Positions 8,020 to 17,071 of a stretch of DNA of 43,612 bases are shown here, piece after piece. This DNA comes from Legionella wadsworthii DSM 21896 = ATCC 33877 (lineage in GTDB: Bacteria; Pseudomonadota; Gammaproteobacteria; Legionellales; Legionellaceae). Below the pieces are notes generated by a model that had not been told where the DNA came from, searched no databases, and saw nothing but the letters and a program-made list of their open reading frames with translations. A program made the position numbers and the translations under genes. Position 1 is the stretch's first letter; every line of letters starts with the position of its first letter. Where the stretch lies: NCBI RefSeq assembly GCF_000701265.1, contig NZ_KL370759.1, positions 1,083,612 to 1,127,223 of the forward strand, read 5' to 3'.

Positions 8020-9813
8020 ATGTCCGAAATTTTAGTTCTTGCATTTTCATTTGTATTGGTTGCTGGTTTTACCTGTCAATGGCTTGCATCCTATTTAAAA
8101 GTTCCTGCGATTTTATTCCTTCTTCTTAGTGGAATTTTTGTAGGGCCGATTTTTCATTGGCTCAATCCAGACAAACAACTTGGCGCTTTATTATTTCCCT
8201 TTGTTTCCTTCTCAGTGGCGGTCATTCTATTTGAAGGAAGCATGACCTTGAATTTTTCAAAAATAAAAGGATTAGGAAGTGTCATAAGAAATCTAATTAG
8301 TTGGGGTGTATTTGTTACTTTTATTTCGGTAGCGATTTGTACCCATTTCGTAACCCAAACTTCTTGGGCTATTTCCTTTTTATTTGCCTCATTGATGACA
8401 GTCACGGGCCCGACTGTCATTCGGCCCATGTTAAGGATATTGCGGCCCAATGCGAATATATCTAATGTATTACATTGGGAAGGGATACTAATTGACCCAA
8501 TTGGTGCAATTTTAGCTGTTCTTGTATTTGAGGTTCTAACTTCCCAGGGTATCGCCAAAGGTATTATGGTTGGGTTGATTGCATTTATAAAAATAACTTT
8601 TATTGGCATCTCCTTTGGTTTAATCGGAGGTATCTGTTTAGGCATCGCTTTCAAAAAATATTGGATTCCTCAGCATCTACACAATTTTGCAGTCTTGTCT
8701 GTTATAGGAATCATTTTTTCCAGTGCAAATTATATTTTAGCCGAGTCCGGATTACTTGCGGTAACCGTGATGGGGGTTACTTTAGCTAATTTTAGGGATA
8801 TCGATTTAGAACACATCTTTAATTTTAAAGAAAGTTTAAGCATAGTATTGGTGTCGTGTTTATTTATAGTACTTTCAGCTCGAATAAATTTTAGTTCTTT
8901 TTGGGAATTGAAATATCAGGCTATTATTCTCTTTGTATTAATCCAATTTGTTATACGCCCTTTCAATGTGTATACCTCCTCTCTCGGCTCTGATCTCACT
9001 ATGTCTGAGCGACACCTCATTTCTTGGGTTGCTCCTAGAGGGATAATCGCTGCAGCAGTTTCTTCCTTATTTGCTTTACAATTAGAAAGCATCGGATATG
9101 CGGATGCTGAAAAACTTGTTTCTTTAACTTTTTTTATGATTATTGCGACTATTGTGTTACAAAGCCTAACAGCTAAAACTCTTGCTAAAAAATTAAAAGT
9201 AGCAGAGCCTAAACCTGAAGGTTTTTTAATAGTTGGCGCAAATAAATTAACTCAAGCTATCTCGGAACAATTAAAAGAAAACAGATATTATGTCTGTTTG
9301 GTGGATGAAGACTGGAGTTCTTTGAACGAAGCCAAAATGAAAGGTTTGATTACATTATGGGGTAATCCCATATCGCAATATATTGCAGAAAAATTAGATT
9401 TAATCAAAATAAAACAGCTGTTAATTATTACCCCTCATTTGGATTTTAATGTCCTTACTGCGAAACATTACAGGTATTTTTTTGAAGAAAAAGATATTTT
9501 TACCATCCAAACACAAATTCCAAAGGAAGGACAAAAAGAAGAAAAATTTACCTTTAAAAACAGCGGAAGGGTTTTATTTAACTCTGAAGTGACATTTAAT
9601 GAATTGGAGTCCATGATCAGAGAAGGCGGCAAGATTAAAACTACCACCTTAACCGATCAATTCACTTATGAAAAATATAGCTTAATGCAAGAAATTAATT
9701 ACCCTTTATTTGCAATTGATCCTGCAGAATCAATACACGTATTTTCAGACAAATATGATTTCAAACCAACCAAAGACTGGAAAATAATCGGTATTTCTTC
9801 ATCCAAAACTTAA
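8020..9813 (+). CDS. CPA-family cation:proton antiporter with C-terminal TrkA-N-like domain
   Basis: A 597-residue protein. Residues 1 to about 390 are 11-13 hydrophobic segments with the monovalent cation:proton antiporter signatures GPTVIRPM and HWEGILIDPIGA, where the Asp in the second is expected to carry ions. From about residue 400 a soluble domain begins FLIVGANKLTQAIS and follows the Rossmann-like TrkA-N pattern (DEDWSSL after strand 2), although the usual GxGxxG is altered to GANKLT. It should exchange Na+ or K+ for H+ across the inner membrane, with the soluble domain regulating it. No good Shine-Dalgarno sequence is seen before ATG 8020. It is divergent from tetR. Confidence 0.88.
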   Translation: MSEILVLAFSFVLVAGFTCQWLASYLKVPAILFLLLSGIFVGPIFHWLNPDKQLGALLFPFVSFSVAVILFEGSMTLNFSKIKGLGSVIRNLISWGVFVTFISVAICTHFVTQTSWAISFLFASLMTVTGPTVIRPMLRILRPNANISNVLHWEGILIDPIGAILAVLVFEVLTSQGIAKGIMVGLIAFIKITFIGISFGLIGGICLGIAFKKYWIPQHLHNFAVLSVIGIIFSSANYILAESGLLAVTVMGVTLANFRDIDLEHIFNFKESLSIVLVSCLFIVLSARINFSSFWELKYQAIILFVLIQFVIRPFNVYTSSLGSDLTMSERHLISWVAPRGIIAAAVSSLFALQLESIGYADAEKLVSLTFFMIIATIVLQSLTAKTLAKKLKVAEPKPEGFLIVGANKLTQAISEQLKENRYYVCLVDEDWSSLNEAKMKGLITLWGNPISQYIAEKLDLIKIKQLLIITPHLDFNVLTAKHYRYFFEEKDIFTIQTQIPKEGQKEEKFTFKNSGRVLFNSEVTFNELESMIREGGKIKTTTLTDQFTYEKYSLMQEINYPLFAIDPAESIHVFSDKYDFKPTKDWKIIGISSSKT

Positions 9814-9847
9814 ACTGGTATTGCTCTGTTCAAAATATTTCATTACT

Positions 9848-10825
9848 TTAACTATAAGTGCATTTTGTGATTTCATCGAAACTTAGATTAGGCCCATTCC
9901 CAATCGCTTCTTTATCCTGAAAAAAATAGTTTTGGTTTCTTTTGCCGCACTGTATTTTCAAAAATGATTGTATTGTGGAAAAGAATTCTTCGGGAACATC
10001 AGACTCCATTGAATGATCTGCATTGGGAAATACTACAATTTGATTGTTCGGTATCTTGCTTGCCATAAATTCAGAATGTTTTTTATCAGTAACCCAGTCC
10101 TCTTCTCCAACTAAAATAAGTGTTGTACATGCGATTTCATGCAGACGCTCTTCATAATTAAAAGTCCGTAGAAATCCGCTAAATCCCTGATTCAATGGTT
10201 CATATTCAAAAGCATACTCCGGAGCTGGCCGACTCACTGATTGATTGTTTCTTTTTTTCCAAGAATACATGGTATCCATTACATTAAAAAAATGGCTCAC
10301 CTCTTCATTACTTTTAAAACTTCCTTCCCACAACTGTTCACAGACTGTTTGTTGCTCCTGAGTGCCTCTTTCCGCTATGTTACGTCGCGCTGTTTCAATA
10401 TTTTTATAGCTTGGTGAGCCTGCCGCCAAAATAAGGCTTGAAACATGTTCCGGATAATTGAGGGTATATCCTAATGCACACATTGCACCATAGGATTTAC
10501 CCAATACAATTATTTTATCCAAATGAAGATGTTTACGGATTTCTTCAACATCTTGGATATAATTATCCATATTATAAGTGGAAGGATCCTGTTTGTTGCT
10601 TAATCCGCATCCTCTAGGATCAATGAAAACTATATTGCCAGTAGTTACTAGGCACTCATAATCTTTGTAGTGAGAGTGGTTTGCGCCAGGCCCTCCAGGA
10701 AGCATAAAAATATAAGGCATTTTTTCTAGATTTTCTTCCCTTGCACTCACGATTCGTATATGTAATTTGGTTTCTGGAGCTTTAGCCCGCATTGAGATAT
10801 CTATAAAAAAATCCTTAGACCACAT
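9848..10825 (-). CDS. Alpha/beta hydrolase, proline iminopeptidase-like (S33)
   Basis: A 325-residue hydrolase. It has the oxyanion motif PGGPG (43-47), DPRGCGLS (69-76), the nucleophile elbow GKSYG with Ser111, and probable Asp243 (GEEDW) and His271 (ADHS). PGGPG plus DPRGCG is the pattern of prolyl iminopeptidases and related S33 peptidases or esterases. I chose ATG 10825 because AAGGAG lies 7 bases before it; the frame runs 31 codons further upstream, but that segment has no site and an unlikely sequence. The final ~30 residues extend past the fold and are unusual. It faces the SDR gene divergently. The substrate is uncertain. Confidence 0.87.
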   Translation of the reverse strand: MWSKDFFIDISMRAKAPETKLHIRIVSAREENLEKMPYIFMLPGGPGANHSHYKDYECLVTTGNIVFIDPRGCGLSNKQDPSTYNMDNYIQDVEEIRKHLHLDKIIVLGKSYGAMCALGYTLNYPEHVSSLILAAGSPSYKNIETARRNIAERGTQEQQTVCEQLWEGSFKSNEEVSHFFNVMDTMYSWKKRNNQSVSRPAPEYAFEYEPLNQGFSGFLRTFNYEERLHEIACTTLILVGEEDWVTDKKHSEFMASKIPNNQIVVFPNADHSMESDVPEEFFSTIQSFLKIQCGKRNQNYFFQDKEAIGNGPNLSFDEITKCTYS

Positions 10826-11065
10826 GTGTTTCTCCTTATTATAAATAATAATGATATCCCTAAGTGTTAGATAGCAGGGAAGTGTTAAATTAAAATAGAA
10901 CTTATAGGATGCTTGCAACCTTAAATCTGTGGGTTTCTGTAAAACTCTTTATTGGTTAGTAGACTATACTCTTTAGAAATTAAATTTAAAGATACTTTCT
11001 AAGAAATTGTTCAATAGAGAAATAACCATTTTCCAGTCCGAACAACATTGATTAAGGAGGTACAT

Positions 11066-11746
11066 GTGAAAACTGCACTCATAACAGGAGCAAATAGAGG
11101 TCTGGGTTTGGAGTTCGCTCGCCAATTAAAAGATCGAGGTTATTACATAATAGGTTGTTGTCGTACCCCATCACAAGCTTACGAACTAAAGAAAATAGCT
11201 GATGAAATCATTTCATTGGATGTGACAAGCGATCAAGAAATTGCTTCGTTAAAACACTCCCTAAATAATAGACCTATCGATTTGCTGGTAAATAATGCAG
11301 GAACTGGTGGGGAGCAAGGTGTCACAGTTGGGAATATTAATCGGGAAAATTTCATCGAAGTAATCAATGTGAATTGTATCGGTGTCATAAAGTTGAGCGA
11401 TGCCCTACTGAGCAACATCCAAAGCAGCCATGAAAAAAATATTTTAGTTATTAGTTCCTCAATGGGCAGTATCTCTGAGAATAATAGAGGTAAATCTTAT
11501 GCTTATCGGACAAGTAAAGCAGCTCTCAATTGTGTTATGCGTAGTTTTGCTATTGATGTACAGGATAAAGGAATCCATGTAATGCTCATTCATCCAGGTT
11601 GGGTAAAAACAGATTTGGGGGGGCCAGAAGCTTCAATTGATGTTCAGACTAGTGTTGAAGGCATTCTAAAGCAAGCTGATAAAAAATTAGCTCATAGTCA
11701 TGCAGAAAAACTTCATAGTTATGATGGAAGTATGATTGATTGGTGA
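11066..11746 (+). CDS. Short-chain dehydrogenase/reductase (SDR)
   Basis: A 226-residue classical SDR using NAD(P)H. It has the TGANRGLG cofactor loop (7-14), NNAG (76-79), a Ser near 130-132, and the YxxxK pair Tyr147/Lys151. The end is close to the C-factor or sniffer-like carbonyl reductase subgroup (HPGWVKTDLGG). The start is GTG 11066, placed 6 bases after a strong AAGGAGG; the frame is open from a TTG at 11048, but that lies upstream of the ribosome site. Its substrate is unknown. It could reduce a ketone made by the alpha-oxoamine synthase 4 kb away, but only proximity suggests this. Confidence 0.88.
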   Translation: MKTALITGANRGLGLEFARQLKDRGYYIIGCCRTPSQAYELKKIADEIISLDVTSDQEIASLKHSLNNRPIDLLVNNAGTGGEQGVTVGNINRENFIEVINVNCIGVIKLSDALLSNIQSSHEKNILVISSSMGSISENNRGKSYAYRTSKAALNCVMRSFAIDVQDKGIHVMLIHPGWVKTDLGGPEASIDVQTSVEGILKQADKKLAHSHAEKLHSYDGSMIDW

Positions 11747-11988
11747 GTTCGGATTTTTATTCAATTTTAGAAAAAAATGTTTACAAATAAATGACCTCAC
11801 TCTTGAATGAGATTCATGGAATTTTTGCACTGCTTTTTACGCCATGAGAATATCATATCAATCTAATCCCTGATTCTCAGCTATATATCCCATTTGTCTC
11901 GGTTCATTTTCATGTATGTCTCTGTTTCGGTTAATATTTCATTAATATTTATCAATTAGAATATACGTTTTTTGTATAGATAAATCTT

Positions 11989-13338
11989 ATGACCAAAGAA
12001 AATCGCTGTAGAAAGCTTACATCGGACGAGATCCGCAACGCCACCCTTCATCAATGGCCAAGACAACAGAAGACTTCAATCATTCCTTATTCTTTTGATT
12101 TATCCATCATACCAAAAAGGATAAAAGAAGAGGCGTTTGTTGAGTTTGCACAAGAATCATTTGATCCATTAAATGTGCAGAGTATCAGCTGGCTACACAA
12201 AGTACTGCATCAATGGGAAAAGAATTGTGACCATGCGGTAAAATTCACCTATGTAGAAAAAATCAACAAAGAGGTTTTTGGTGGCATAGTTATCGCGAAT
12301 TGTGACAATTTAAAGGATGCGTCCGGTTATTGGCAACAAGTATTAACTCCCGCTGGGCAGTTTCAGTTTGGACTGGTGTGTATTCCTTCTCAATACTATG
12401 ATGCATCGGGCGCACTGATACCCTACAATGTGAGGACCATAAGCCATGAAATAGGACATGCTATAGGTTTGGCGCATCTACATGATGTCGAATCCATACG
12501 TATCTTTCTGCAAAATACTCCCCAAGGAATGGGATGTTCCGTTATGCCCTACATTACCACCATTCATTCTGATACAAGCTTGTGTAAGAGTTTGGAACCT
12601 TGTATGAATACCAGTTATGCCGTAATGCCTGGAGATTTTGATACCCAAATGTGTCAGGCAATTTATGGAGAAGACAGTCTTTTTTTCCATAAGCCTGGCA
12701 AGTTACAAGAAATGCAAAATTATGCATTTACAGGGGCTTCAATAGGATATGTCACAGGCTTACGCGGCGCTGCGGAATATCTTTTCATGCGTATGGGTGA
12801 TACGCGGGCCAATGCGGGTTTGAAAGTTCTCACTATTTATTATGCAATGGTTCTTTTAAACTCTGTGTATTTCTCCGACACAAGTGGCTATTCAAATCTT
12901 TTTGAACAAGCACAACAACTCATGATTCCTTTAGGAGGCGAGTTATGCCATGTCGCGCTTAATTATCTTTTAGATTATTTACGAGCACATGATCGACATA
13001 CTCTAAGCCGTACATTAGAAATTACTTCCACCAGTTTGATGTTTCTCACCTTAGGTCATGGGGTTTTAACGGCAGCCCAAGAGAGTTTTCATACCAGCTT
13101 CAATTATGGTGCAGCAATTGTATCTGGATTATTTAGTTATCGATTTTTTAATTCTATAGGTGAGGTGCTGATTGACAGTGTACTAGGCCCTCCGGACTCA
13201 AAGAATAAGAGGGTTGTGAAAGAGCCTAAAAAGGGAATCATCGGTTCTCTTTGGAGTTTCTTTGCAACAGATACCCCAGATGATGGGGAAGAGGACCAGA
13301 ATCAAATCAGCAATTCCCGTCCGAATATGTCAAGCTGA
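11989..13338 (+). CDS. Metzincin-type zinc metalloprotease, candidate secreted effector
   Basis: A 449-residue protein. Residues 153-163 read HEIGHAIGLAH, the full metzincin zinc site HExxHxxGxxH. A methionine turn follows (CSVMPYI, Met186) and then DFDTQMCQAIYG (216-227), resembling the end of serralysin/matrixin catalytic domains. There is no signal peptide. The region 245-400 has several hydrophobic stretches (e.g. 275-295, 345-365, 372-385) that may be membrane helices. The last 40 residues are polar with an acidic cluster (TPDDGEEDQNQ), the kind of tail seen in Dot/Icm type IV substrates. Zinc-dependent peptidase activity is well supported; export is inference. It is convergent with the TTL-like gene. 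Confidence 0.8.
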   Translation: MTKENRCRKLTSDEIRNATLHQWPRQQKTSIIPYSFDLSIIPKRIKEEAFVEFAQESFDPLNVQSISWLHKVLHQWEKNCDHAVKFTYVEKINKEVFGGIVIANCDNLKDASGYWQQVLTPAGQFQFGLVCIPSQYYDASGALIPYNVRTISHEIGHAIGLAHLHDVESIRIFLQNTPQGMGCSVMPYITTIHSDTSLCKSLEPCMNTSYAVMPGDFDTQMCQAIYGEDSLFFHKPGKLQEMQNYAFTGASIGYVTGLRGAAEYLFMRMGDTRANAGLKVLTIYYAMVLLNSVYFSDTSGYSNLFEQAQQLMIPLGGELCHVALNYLLDYLRAHDRHTLSRTLEITSTSLMFLTLGHGVLTAAQESFHTSFNYGAAIVSGLFSYRFFNSIGEVLIDSVLGPPDSKNKRVVKEPKKGIIGSLWSFFATDTPDDGEEDQNQISNSRPNMSS

Positions 13339-13383
13339 TTAGGTTACCCATTTAATGTTAACTCAGCTCTTTTGAATTACTAA

Positions 13384-14334
13384 TTAATCCAGCTCAATAA
13401 AACTTGAAGTCTTCCCTTCAACAAAGCGTTTGATCAATTGTTGCCAAAATGGACGATATAAACTATGAAATAAGGGATGGCTATCATCAACAGGGAAGCA
13501 CGGACCATGATTTACCTCAAGCAACCAAACTGTATTGCCCTCAGCTTCCACCATAAAGTCAAATCCAAAACAGGCAATACGGGGTTGATTATCTTCCCAT
13601 ATACTTGCGAATTGGTTTTTCAATTTTTGATTCACAAGTTGGCATATTGAAATAATATTTTTTTTATAAGGTTGAAAAACTGCCATTTCATCACTTAAAC
13701 GTTGAACTACATTCATGCGTTCATGACTCAGATGTTCATTGGTGAGATGAGCCTCTAAGTGGCTAAAGTCGTTTTCCTGATAGGGTTTCAAAGCAATGTT
13801 TAAGTAACCACTGGGAAATAAAGCAGAACCTCGATGTGTTGAGAGCACCGATAAAACCCTGATAGAAAATTTATGGCCAAATTCAGGACCTTGAATCAGT
13901 TGCGGTTTGACAATATACCGTTGCAATACTTGAGGACCTCCCATTCGCTGAGACGAAATAAAATGATCCTTAATAGCATTTAAATCATGAAATAGATGAA
14001 TATGTTGCCCATTATTCAACATAGATGGTTTCAATATCCAAGGTGCATGAGCGGAGGGAGAACTCTCTAGATTTGATAATACACTGGGCCAAACCTCATC
14101 ATCGATATAGAATGTTTCTGGCATGATATAACCAATCTGATTGGCTTGAAGAAAATCTGCCAGTAAATGTTTGTATTCCAGGGTTTCGCTAATTAATGGT
14201 GAAAACTGCAACCATTTTTCATTCACTGATGCCAATCCGGAAAATTTGCTTGGCTTCCACCCTTCTGCTTTCAAAAAACGGATTAAATTTGCATGTGTTG
14301 GGGATTTGTATTCTTCTAAATGAAATTTTTTCAT
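13384..14334 (-). CDS. Tubulin-tyrosine-ligase-like ATP-grasp protein
   Basis: A 316-residue ATP-grasp ligase of the TTL family, which adds an amino acid to a protein carboxylate or side chain. Expected motifs are present in order: WILKPSMLNNGQ (99-110; Lys102 for ATP), QVLQRYIVKP (135-144), GHKFSIRV (153-160, with Lys155 and Arg159), FGFDFMVE (256-263, Asp259) and WLLEVNHGPCF (270-280, with Glu273 and Asn275 for Mg-ATP). TTL-like proteins are mostly eukaryotic but occur in some bacteria. No signal peptide or extra domain is seen. It ends 45 bases from the metalloprotease stop. The target is unknown. Confidence 0.82.
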   Translation of the reverse strand: MKKFHLEEYKSPTHANLIRFLKAEGWKPSKFSGLASVNEKWLQFSPLISETLEYKHLLADFLQANQIGYIMPETFYIDDEVWPSVLSNLESSPSAHAPWILKPSMLNNGQHIHLFHDLNAIKDHFISSQRMGGPQVLQRYIVKPQLIQGPEFGHKFSIRVLSVLSTHRGSALFPSGYLNIALKPYQENDFSHLEAHLTNEHLSHERMNVVQRLSDEMAVFQPYKKNIISICQLVNQKLKNQFASIWEDNQPRIACFGFDFMVEAEGNTVWLLEVNHGPCFPVDDSHPLFHSLYRPFWQQLIKRFVEGKTSSFIELD

Positions 14335-14495
14335 AACTACGATTTTAGTTTCAATTCGCCATGTAATAGTAAGTATAGCAATTTGAGATTTGATTCAATC
14401 AGGATAGTCGATGATACAGAAGAAAAATTCGCATTGATGACTTAAAGTTGGCTGATGCAGTTCGATAAGGGTTTTCTACATTAATGTATTCATTT

Positions 14496-15272
14496 TTAAC
14501 GTCGATTGTTTTTATGCTCTATTGATTGAATGGCAGCAAAACGTTCAAACAATTTGATATTTTTTGAAGCTGCATCAAATATAGAATTCACTATTTTTTT
14601 CTTCATAAGTTCAAAAATAAATTGAGTACGTACCAGCTGGTTAGAATGAATGGGACAATGTTCCACTTCTTTAATAATTTTTCGCATTGCTGGAAAGTCC
14701 ATTCTAGAATATCGATAACACACATTGTTTTTGTAGATTCTTTTAGGAAAATTCAGATTTTTTACATCCGAAAATAGATTGATTTGATGTATTGATTTGT
14801 CTTCTTTTTTTATTTTTCCATTTTCGGTATTTTTAATAAAATTTACTTGGTTTATAAGAAAAAAATCTTGGGATAAACCAGTCACCTTACGGTGTACAAT
14901 TGAGCAATTTATAAGGGGCAAAGCCAAATTAATGTTGTTAAGGAACAAAAGATCGGCGATGTTTTCTATATAATCTTCAACCAATTTCTCTTTATGCTGC
15001 TTTATTGCATCATAAATGTACTTATAATCCAATCCCCTCCAGGTTATTTGACCTGAGTGAAGATACCAAAAGACATAAAGAATACCCTCCCATGGATTTG
15101 AATAATATTCTTCTGCGATTTTATTTTGTTGGATTCTAATTTCATTCACTAAGGTGGGGGTAATAACATAAGAGATTTGAGGTTTTAAACAGACAGCGAT
15201 TCCATTTTCTTTAACTTCGCGAATCACCAACAATTCAACATCTTTTTGATGAAAGGTATTTACCATGGGCAC
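14496..15272 (-). CDS. Unknown protein, 258 residues
   Basis: A predicted soluble protein with no signal peptide or membrane segment and no motif I recognise. The N-terminal 30 residues look like a beta-rich segment (ELLVIREVKENGIAVCLKP); the remainder is mixed, Lys/Asn/Ile-rich, with a helical C-terminus. It begins at ATG 15272 and lies beside a very AT-rich intergenic region. The base composition is lower in GC than the neighbouring TTL-like gene, which may indicate acquired DNA. Confidence 0.6.
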   Translation of the reverse strand: MPMVNTFHQKDVELLVIREVKENGIAVCLKPQISYVITPTLVNEIRIQQNKIAEEYYSNPWEGILYVFWYLHSGQITWRGLDYKYIYDAIKQHKEKLVEDYIENIADLLFLNNINLALPLINCSIVHRKVTGLSQDFFLINQVNFIKNTENGKIKKEDKSIHQINLFSDVKNLNFPKRIYKNNVCYRYSRMDFPAMRKIIKEVEHCPIHSNQLVRTQFIFELMKKKIVNSIFDAASKNIKLFERFAAIQSIEHKNNRR

Positions 15273-15720
15273 CCCCTATCCTATATGTCACTTATTATAG
15301 CAGCTGCTTCCTATTCTGCTCATAAATTAAGCAATAATAATTTTTAAATTTCAAGAAACTTTTGATTTAAGACGATATTTTTAAAATTTTTAAAAGCACT
15401 TTTTCTATTAATTGATAAAAAATTTACTAAGAAAGAGAAAAAAATAATTTAGTATGTGAAAAAATAAAAATGACCTACTAAAGAAATAAAAAACATAAAA
15501 AATGATATTTCTTTTGTTTTTATTCATAGGAATATTTTAATTATATTTCTTATAAGCAATTAATATAAATTAAAAAATTGAAAGATTTTTATTATTTAAT
15601 AACAAAAATTTCTAATGAATGGAGTTATTTTTGTTGTATTTTATTTGTGCATTTTGAAAAATTATAATCTAAAATTAAACTCTAAGATTCGTTAACATCT
15701 GATTAAATTAAGGTTTTGTT
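15273..15720. other. Very AT-rich divergent intergenic region
   Basis: 448 bases of almost pure A/T with many A- and T-tracts, most extreme at 15340-15640. It separates the unknown 258-aa gene from the alpha-oxoamine synthase gene. No gene or long hairpin is seen. DNA like this often binds H-NS-type silencers or other nucleoid proteins and is typical of horizontally gained operons; that role is inference. Confidence 0.6.
15646..15668 (+). promoter_or_regulatory. Probable promoter of the alpha-oxoamine synthase operon
   Basis: TATAAT at 15663-15668 is a consensus -10 hexamer, about 50 bases before the start codon. There is no consensus -35 at the right distance. The 11-mer TGTGCATTTTG sits at 15646-15656, six bases upstream of the -10, where an activator or repressor could act. 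The same 11-mer is found in the KAS III-like gene's upstream region. Confidence 0.4.
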
Positions 15721-17016
15721 ATGGCCGTAGAAAACGTTTTAGATATTTTAAAGGCATTCGACAATCTTCAACTCGGCACAGTAAGGCAAAAGTGCCAAAT
15801 CAACGGAGTGAATTCAATTGATGAAATAGCAAAAATCTATGAGTTAACACGACAGAAACAAATCGAACTTGGGCAATGGGGCTATGAAAATTATACAATG
15901 CAAGGGAGCAATGCATCTGGATTAATACGAAGCGATGCAAATCAGGAAATTCAAAAAAATTGTATTATTTGGTCCATCAATCATTATCTAGGACTTAATC
16001 GCCATCCGCAAGTTATTGCAAGTGCCACTGAGGCAACACAGATTTATGGTACCGGCTCAGGAACTTCCGCTATGAGCGGCGGCCACAATTTACTACATAA
16101 ACAACTAGAACAACGTTTAGCGAAAGTCATGAAAAAAGAAGCAGCCATTCTTTTTTCTACTGGATTTACTGCGAATTTTGGCGCGATTACTGCACTGGGT
16201 AAATGTGGAAAAACATTATTCTTGTTAGACGAAGAATGCCATGCAAGTATTTTTGATGGCGTCAAATTAAATTCATGTAATTACATGATTTTTAGGCATA
16301 ATAGAATCAGCGAATTGCGTCAATTGTTACATACTTATTCTTCTGATTTCGACAATATTCTAGTTCTAGTGGAATCTGTTTATTCGATGTCTGGTGAAGA
16401 GGCTTTGCTTCAAGAAATAGTTAAATTGAAAAAAGAATACAAATTTTATTTATTTGTCGATGAAGCCCATGCATTCGGTTTATATGAGGTAGGTGGTTTA
16501 TGCAGTCAGTTAGGCATCACGGAAGATGTTGATTTTATTGTTACCACCTTATCAAAAAGCACTGCTTCTATTGGGGGGGTAGTCGCATGCAGTCGAGAAT
16601 TTAAGACACTTTTCCAGGCAGAAGCCACAGCCTATATTTTTCAAGCCGCAATGACGCCGGGAGATGCGGCAGCAGCATTACAAGCATTAGAAATTATTGA
16701 ATCTGAGCCCCTGCTTCGCGAATCTCTTTGGGAAAAAACCCATTATTTTAGAAAGGGTTTGAAAACCAGCGGATTTGATACAGGCAAGGGTACTAGTCCG
16801 ATTATAAGCATATATATACGTAATGTTGATTTATTATATCGATTTTCTAAAATCCTCTTTGAACACAACATTTTCGTGACACCAATCACCTATCCTGCTG
16901 TTAGTCCATCAGAAGTTCGTTTCCGATTCATTGTGAATAATGGTCATACATATGATCAAATAGATCATACCTTGTCCCTGTTAACTAAAATCGGCAAACA
17001 ATTGGGTGTAATTTAA
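15721..17016 (+). CDS. Alpha-oxoamine synthase (PLP-dependent acyl:amino acid condensing enzyme)
   Basis: A 431-residue fold-type I PLP enzyme in the family of BioF, KBL, ALAS, serine palmitoyltransferase, CqsA and LqsA. These condense an acyl thioester with an amino acid and release CO2, giving an alpha-aminoketone. Key residues are present: His174 (EECHAS, stacks on PLP), Asp247 and His250 (VDEAHAFG), and Lys279 in TTLSKS for the Schiff base. The substrate loop reads GTGSGTSAMSGG (110-121), where BioF/ALAS types usually have a GSR/GTR-like sequence. It has a ~70-residue N-terminal extension. The gene is 55 bases ahead of a fatty acyl-AMP ligase-ACP fusion, so the acyl donor is most simply an acyl-ACP. 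Serine with a long chain (a sphingoid base) or alanine/aminobutyrate with a medium chain (a Lqs/Cqs-like signal) are both possible. Confidence 0.9.
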   Translation: MAVENVLDILKAFDNLQLGTVRQKCQINGVNSIDEIAKIYELTRQKQIELGQWGYENYTMQGSNASGLIRSDANQEIQKNCIIWSINHYLGLNRHPQVIASATEATQIYGTGSGTSAMSGGHNLLHKQLEQRLAKVMKKEAAILFSTGFTANFGAITALGKCGKTLFLLDEECHASIFDGVKLNSCNYMIFRHNRISELRQLLHTYSSDFDNILVLVESVYSMSGEEALLQEIVKLKKEYKFYLFVDEAHAFGLYEVGGLCSQLGITEDVDFIVTTLSKSTASIGGVVACSREFKTLFQAEATAYIFQAAMTPGDAAAALQALEIIESEPLLRESLWEKTHYFRKGLKTSGFDTGKGTSPIISIYIRNVDLLYRFSKILFEHNIFVTPITYPAVSPSEVRFRFIVNNGHTYDQIDHTLSLLTKIGKQLGVI

Positions 17017-17071
17017 TACAGAAATTTCATTTTAATGCGTTACATCATCACTGATGTTTTGTGAGGAATAT

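Noticed and set aside
8154..8654. 166-codon minus-strand ORF
   Set aside because: Antisense to the well-supported antiporter gene; it arises from codon bias there.
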